From: Jiangella mangrovi
Lineage (GTDB): Bacteria > Actinomycetota > Actinomycetes > Jiangellales > Jiangellaceae
NCBI RefSeq assembly: GCF_014204975.1
Contig: NZ_JACHMM010000001.1
Span: 3,968,001 to 4,032,000 of the forward strand
Direction of reading: 5' to 3'
DNA length: 64,000 bases
In this document: positions 61,443 through 64,000 of the stretch, piece after piece
How positions within the stretch are numbered: the stretch's first letter is position 1
Layout of the letters: every line of letters starts with the position of its first letter
Translations under genes and position numbers: made by a program
The notes under the pieces: model-generated
Databases searched by the model: none
What the model was told of the DNA's origin: nothing
The model's input: only the letters and a program-made list of their open reading frames with translations

Positions 61443-62549
61443 TCACGTATCAAGGATCACGAGGTCGCGCGGGCGCCGGTTCAGCGCCTCGACCCCGTCG
61501 GCCGTCGCCACCACGATGTCCTCGATGCGCGCGCCGTACCGCCCGGCCAGATAGAACCCCGGCTCCACGGAGAACGCCATGCCCGGCTCCAGGGCCAGCG
61601 TGTTGCCGGCGACGATGTACGGCTCCTCGTGCGTCTCCATGCCGATGCCGTGGCCGGTGCGGTGGATGAAGGCCTCGCCCAGCCCGGCCTCGGTCAGGAC
61701 GGAGCGCGCGGCGGCGTCGACCGACTCCGCCGTCACCCCGGGCCGGACGTGCGCGACTGCCGCCGCCTGCGCCGCCTGCAACGCGTCGTAGGCCGCCCGG
61801 TACTCAGCGCCCGGGTCGCCGACGGCGTACGTGCGGGTGGAGTCCGAGCAATAGCCGGCCTCCGTCGTGCCGCCGATGTCGACGACCACGGGGTCGCCGG
61901 CCGCGATGACCCGGCCGCTGGTCTCGTGGTGCGGGCTGGCGCTGTTCGGGCCGGAGGCGACGATGACGAAGTCGGCCGTGACGTGGCCCTCGGCCAGGAT
62001 GGCGGCGGCGATGTCGCGGCCCACCTCGGCCTCGGTGCGGCCGGCCCGGAGCCACTCGCCGACCCGGGCGTGCACGCGGTCGATGGCGGCGCCGGCCTCG
62101 CGCAGCGCCTCGACCTCGGCCGCGGACTTGCGCATGCGCAGCTCGGCCAGCACCGCACCCGCGGCCACCTGCTGGACGCCGGGCATGGCGGCGCGGAACC
62201 GCAGCGCCTTCTCGGCCCACATCTGGTCGTCGAGCCCGACCCGTCGGGCGTCCGGCAGCAGCGCGGCGGCGAGGGCGACGGCGTCGTCCGTCTCGTCCCA
62301 CGGCAGGATGTCGAGGGCCAGCTTCCCGGCGCCGGACGCGACGGCGGCCGGCTCCTCCAGCCCGGGCACCACCAGTGACGCCGTCCCGTCGGCCGGCAGC
62401 ACCAGGCAGGTGAGCCGCTCGAGCGGCTTCGCGTCGTAGCCGGTGAGGTAGCGCAGGCCCGCGCCGGGCGTGATGAGCAGGGCGTCGAGGCCCGCGGCGG
62501 CAGCGGCGGCACGGGCGCGGACGAGGCGGTCGTCGAGGTCGGCGGTCAC
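61443..62549 (-). CDS. M24-family metallopeptidase (Xaa-Pro aminopeptidase-like)
   Basis: A 368-residue protein with an N-terminal creatinase-like domain (LLITPGAGLRYLTGY) and a C-terminal pita-bread domain: metal ligands D in VVVDIGGT, D in YCSDSTRTY, H in HRTGHGIGMETHE, and E in FSVEPGFYL and YGARIEDIVV. It probably removes residues before proline. GTG 62549 is chosen because TAGGGT (62562-62557) ends 7 bases before it; GTG 62558 overlaps that box. The GPP34 gene ends 29 bases upstream. Confidence 0.9.
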   Translation of the reverse strand: MTADLDDRLVRARAAAAAAGLDALLITPGAGLRYLTGYDAKPLERLTCLVLPADGTASLVVPGLEEPAAVASGAGKLALDILPWDETDDAVALAAALLPDARRVGLDDQMWAEKALRFRAAMPGVQQVAAGAVLAELRMRKSAAEVEALREAGAAIDRVHARVGEWLRAGRTEAEVGRDIAAAILAEGHVTADFVIVASGPNSASPHHETSGRVIAAGDPVVVDIGGTTEAGYCSDSTRTYAVGDPGAEYRAAYDALQAAQAAAVAHVRPGVTAESVDAAARSVLTEAGLGEAFIHRTGHGIGMETHEEPYIVAGNTLALEPGMAFSVEPGFYLAGRYGARIEDIVVATADGVEALNRRPRDLVILDT

Positions 62550-62578
62550 GCCTCGCACCCTATCGACCGGCGCCCCGC

Positions 62579-63256
62579 TCAGCTCCCGCCGGCGGCCGCC
62601 GCGGTGCTGGCACCGACGATGGCCGCCGTCACCGCGGCCTGCACCTCCTGGACCGCCCGCTTGACCGCGTCGGCCGCCCAGGCGCCCTCGGAGATCTCCT
62701 TGGCGCGCCGTTTGACGGCCCGCCGGTCGTCGGACGGCACGACCTTGTTGACGCCGTCGACGGCGAGCAGCAGCGACACCAGCGCCGCCGTACGCGGGTC
62801 GGGCTCGAGCCCGGTGACCAGCACGTCGTGCAGCCGCTGACGGACTCCGGCCTCGTGCGTGGCGTCGGCGGCCGGCCAGCGGGTGGTCGGGAAGATGCCG
62901 AGCACCCTGCCCTCCTCCTCGCGCAGTAGCCCGCGGTCGGCCAGACGGCGCAGCAGCCGGTCGCGCGTGCCCTTGCGCAGCTGGCCGAGCACGTTCTTCG
63001 GCTTCTTGCCCTCGTCGTCGGACAGCTCGGTCAGCGCGTGGTCGAGGACGTCGTCGCCGACGGGGCTCGCGTCGCGCACGACCAGGCGGTCGCGCTTGAC
63101 CGCCTCGCCCTCGCCGGCCACGTCGACCTTCCCGAGCATGGACAGTTCGAGCAGCAGAGCGCCGGCGAGCGAGTACTCGAGGCGTGTGCCGTCGAAGGTC
63201 GCTTTGCCCGATTCGTCGTCATAACTCAGCAGCAGGAGGTCCTCGGCGATCAGCAC
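62579..63256 (-). CDS. GPP34 (GOLPH3-like) family protein
   Basis: A 225-residue protein of the GPP34 family: VLIAEDLLLLSYDDESGK at the start, YSLAGALLLELSMLGKVDV, and the C-terminal part RTAALVSLLLAVDGVNKVV. In eukaryotes the family binds PI4P at the Golgi; the actinobacterial members have no known role. GTG 63256 lies 7 bases after TAGAGT (63269-63264), implying a leaderless transcript. It diverges from the sortase gene. Confidence 0.88.
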   Translation of the reverse strand: MLIAEDLLLLSYDDESGKATFDGTRLEYSLAGALLLELSMLGKVDVAGEGEAVKRDRLVVRDASPVGDDVLDHALTELSDDEGKKPKNVLGQLRKGTRDRLLRRLADRGLLREEEGRVLGIFPTTRWPAADATHEAGVRQRLHDVLVTGLEPDPRTAALVSLLLAVDGVNKVVPSDDRRAVKRRAKEISEGAWAADAVKRAVQEVQAAVTAAIVGASTAAAAGGS

Positions 63257-63263
63257 GCTCTCG

Positions 63264-63288
63264 ACTCTAGCCGCGTTCCTATTAGGGT
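63264..63288. promoter_or_regulatory. Back-to-back leaderless promoters of GPP34 and sortase genes
   Basis: TAGAGT on the minus strand (63269-63264) and TAGGGT on the plus strand (63283-63288), each 7 bases from its start codon. The two genes are only 39 bases apart, so the promoters overlap. Confidence 0.5.
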
Positions 63289-63295
63289 CGTGGGT

Positions 63296-64000
63296 ATGCC
63301 ACGACACGCGCAGCAGCGCGTCAGCACCAGGCCGCGCCGCAGTGCTTGGGCCGTCGTCATCGGCGGCATCGGCGAGATCCTCCTCACCGCCGGCGTCCTC
63401 GTCCTGCTCTTCGTCGTCTACGTCATCTGGGGCACCGGCATCCAGACCGCCCAGGCGCAGGACGCGCTCGAGGACGAGCTGGGCCAGCAGTGGGGCCAGC
63501 TCGACCCCGGCACGCCGCCGCCCGACCCCGACGAACTGGCCGACGGCGACGCGTACGGCGTCCTGCGCATCCCCCGCTTCGGCGACGACTGGGAGTTCAC
63601 CGTCGTCCAGGGCGTCCTCGCCGACGACCTCGCCCGCGGGCCCGGCCACTACCCCGGCACCGCCAACCCCGGCGAGGTGGGCAACGTCGGCATCGCCGCG
63701 CACCGCTCGGGCCACCTGTCCCCGTTCGCCGACTTCCCGGACCTGCGGGTGGGCGACACCATCGAGCTCGAGATGGCCGACGGCACCTACGTCTACCAGC
63801 TCGACTCCGCCCCCGACGGCGACAGCGACGGCAACAAGATCGACATCAACGACGTCTGGGTGGTCGACCCCGTCCCCGGCGAGCCGAGCGACACCGAGCC
63901 GACGGAGCGGCGCATCACGCTGACCACCTGCTGGCCGCGGTTCGGCTCGTCACACCGCATGTACGCCACCGGCACCCTGGTCAGCGGCCCGACCGGCTGA
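63296..64000 (+). CDS. Class E sortase
   Basis: A 234-residue membrane-anchored transpeptidase. One N-terminal helix (IGEILLTAGVLVLLFVVYVIW) and a sortase domain: IPRFGDDWEFTVVQGV, catalytic His in IAAHRSGHLSPF, Cys in ITLTTCWPRFGSSHRMYATG with the catalytic Arg in SHRM. Class E enzymes join proteins with an LAxTG-type signal to the wall in high-GC actinobacteria. The TGA is the last three bases of the window, so the gene is complete. No substrate protein is nearby. Confidence 0.92.
   Translation: MPRHAQQRVSTRPRRSAWAVVIGGIGEILLTAGVLVLLFVVYVIWGTGIQTAQAQDALEDELGQQWGQLDPGTPPPDPDELADGDAYGVLRIPRFGDDWEFTVVQGVLADDLARGPGHYPGTANPGEVGNVGIAAHRSGHLSPFADFPDLRVGDTIELEMADGTYVYQLDSAPDGDSDGNKIDINDVWVVDPVPGEPSDTEPTERRITLTTCWPRFGSSHRMYATGTLVSGPTG

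Overview
The window is very GC-rich DNA with GTG/ATG starts, many 4-base start/stop overlaps and actinobacterial markers: RbpA with a SigR-type promoter, an adjacent lnt/ppm1-like pair, a class E sortase, a SigE-family sigma factor and an ATPase-less NgcEFG-type sugar importer. It is chromosomal DNA of an actinomycete. The gene style fits Jiangella or a related Propionibacteriales-type lineage, but that placement is inference. I support 61 genes, one of them cut by the window edge, plus one disrupted gene. I see no rRNA, tRNA, CRISPR array, transposase or prophage.

Layout. 1-10.1 kb: partial methyltransferase, class IV aminotransferase, a lipoprotein/cytochrome b/lipoprotein operon, a phytoene-desaturase-like oxidoreductase with a TPR protein, an MMPL transporter, an ECF sigma factor with its membrane partner, and an unknown 57-residue protein. 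10.4-17.3 kb: CHRD protein, an ArsR/SRPBCC operon with an in-frame amber codon, an esterase, and an ABC plus MFS exporter pair behind an inverted-repeat operator. 17.5-23.8 kb: an amino-sugar module (RpiR regulator, SIS protein, NgcE/F/G importer, divergent BadF-type kinase) with matching operator-like sites at both divergent promoters. 24.1-34.4 kb: two overlapping regulators, then housekeeping genes: glyA under a ZTP riboswitch, def, rbpA, fxsA, ppm1 and lnt.

35-44.2 kb: a LysR gene, then an aerobic carbon monoxide dehydrogenase operon read right to left: coxM, coxS, coxL, an XdhC-type maturation gene, coxD, coxG, coxE. CoxL carries the form I loop AYACSFR, which argues for real CO oxidation. 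44.3-48.2 kb: amidohydrolase, AlkZ-like glycosylase, and a divergent XRE-cupin/acetyltransferase pair. 48.3-55.2 kb: a compact operon for lysine 6-aminotransferase, a semialdehyde dehydrogenase, a fused alpha-beta 2-oxoacid dehydrogenase E1 and glutaryl-CoA dehydrogenase, followed by an Lrp regulator. Together these read as lysine to 2-aminoadipate, 2-oxoadipate, glutaryl-CoA and crotonyl-CoA. 55.3-64 kb: secreted metalloprotease, class V aminotransferase-fold protein, berberine-bridge-type oxidase, Tat-exported amidase with a small coupled protein, M24 peptidase, GPP34 protein and a class E sortase.

Two genome-wide habits stand out. First, about a dozen genes have a TANNNT -10 box ending 5-8 bases before the start codon, so their mRNAs are probably leaderless. 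Second, intergenic spaces, mostly convergent ones, hold families of long palindromes built on TGATCA and two copies of a 263-base non-coding repeat.
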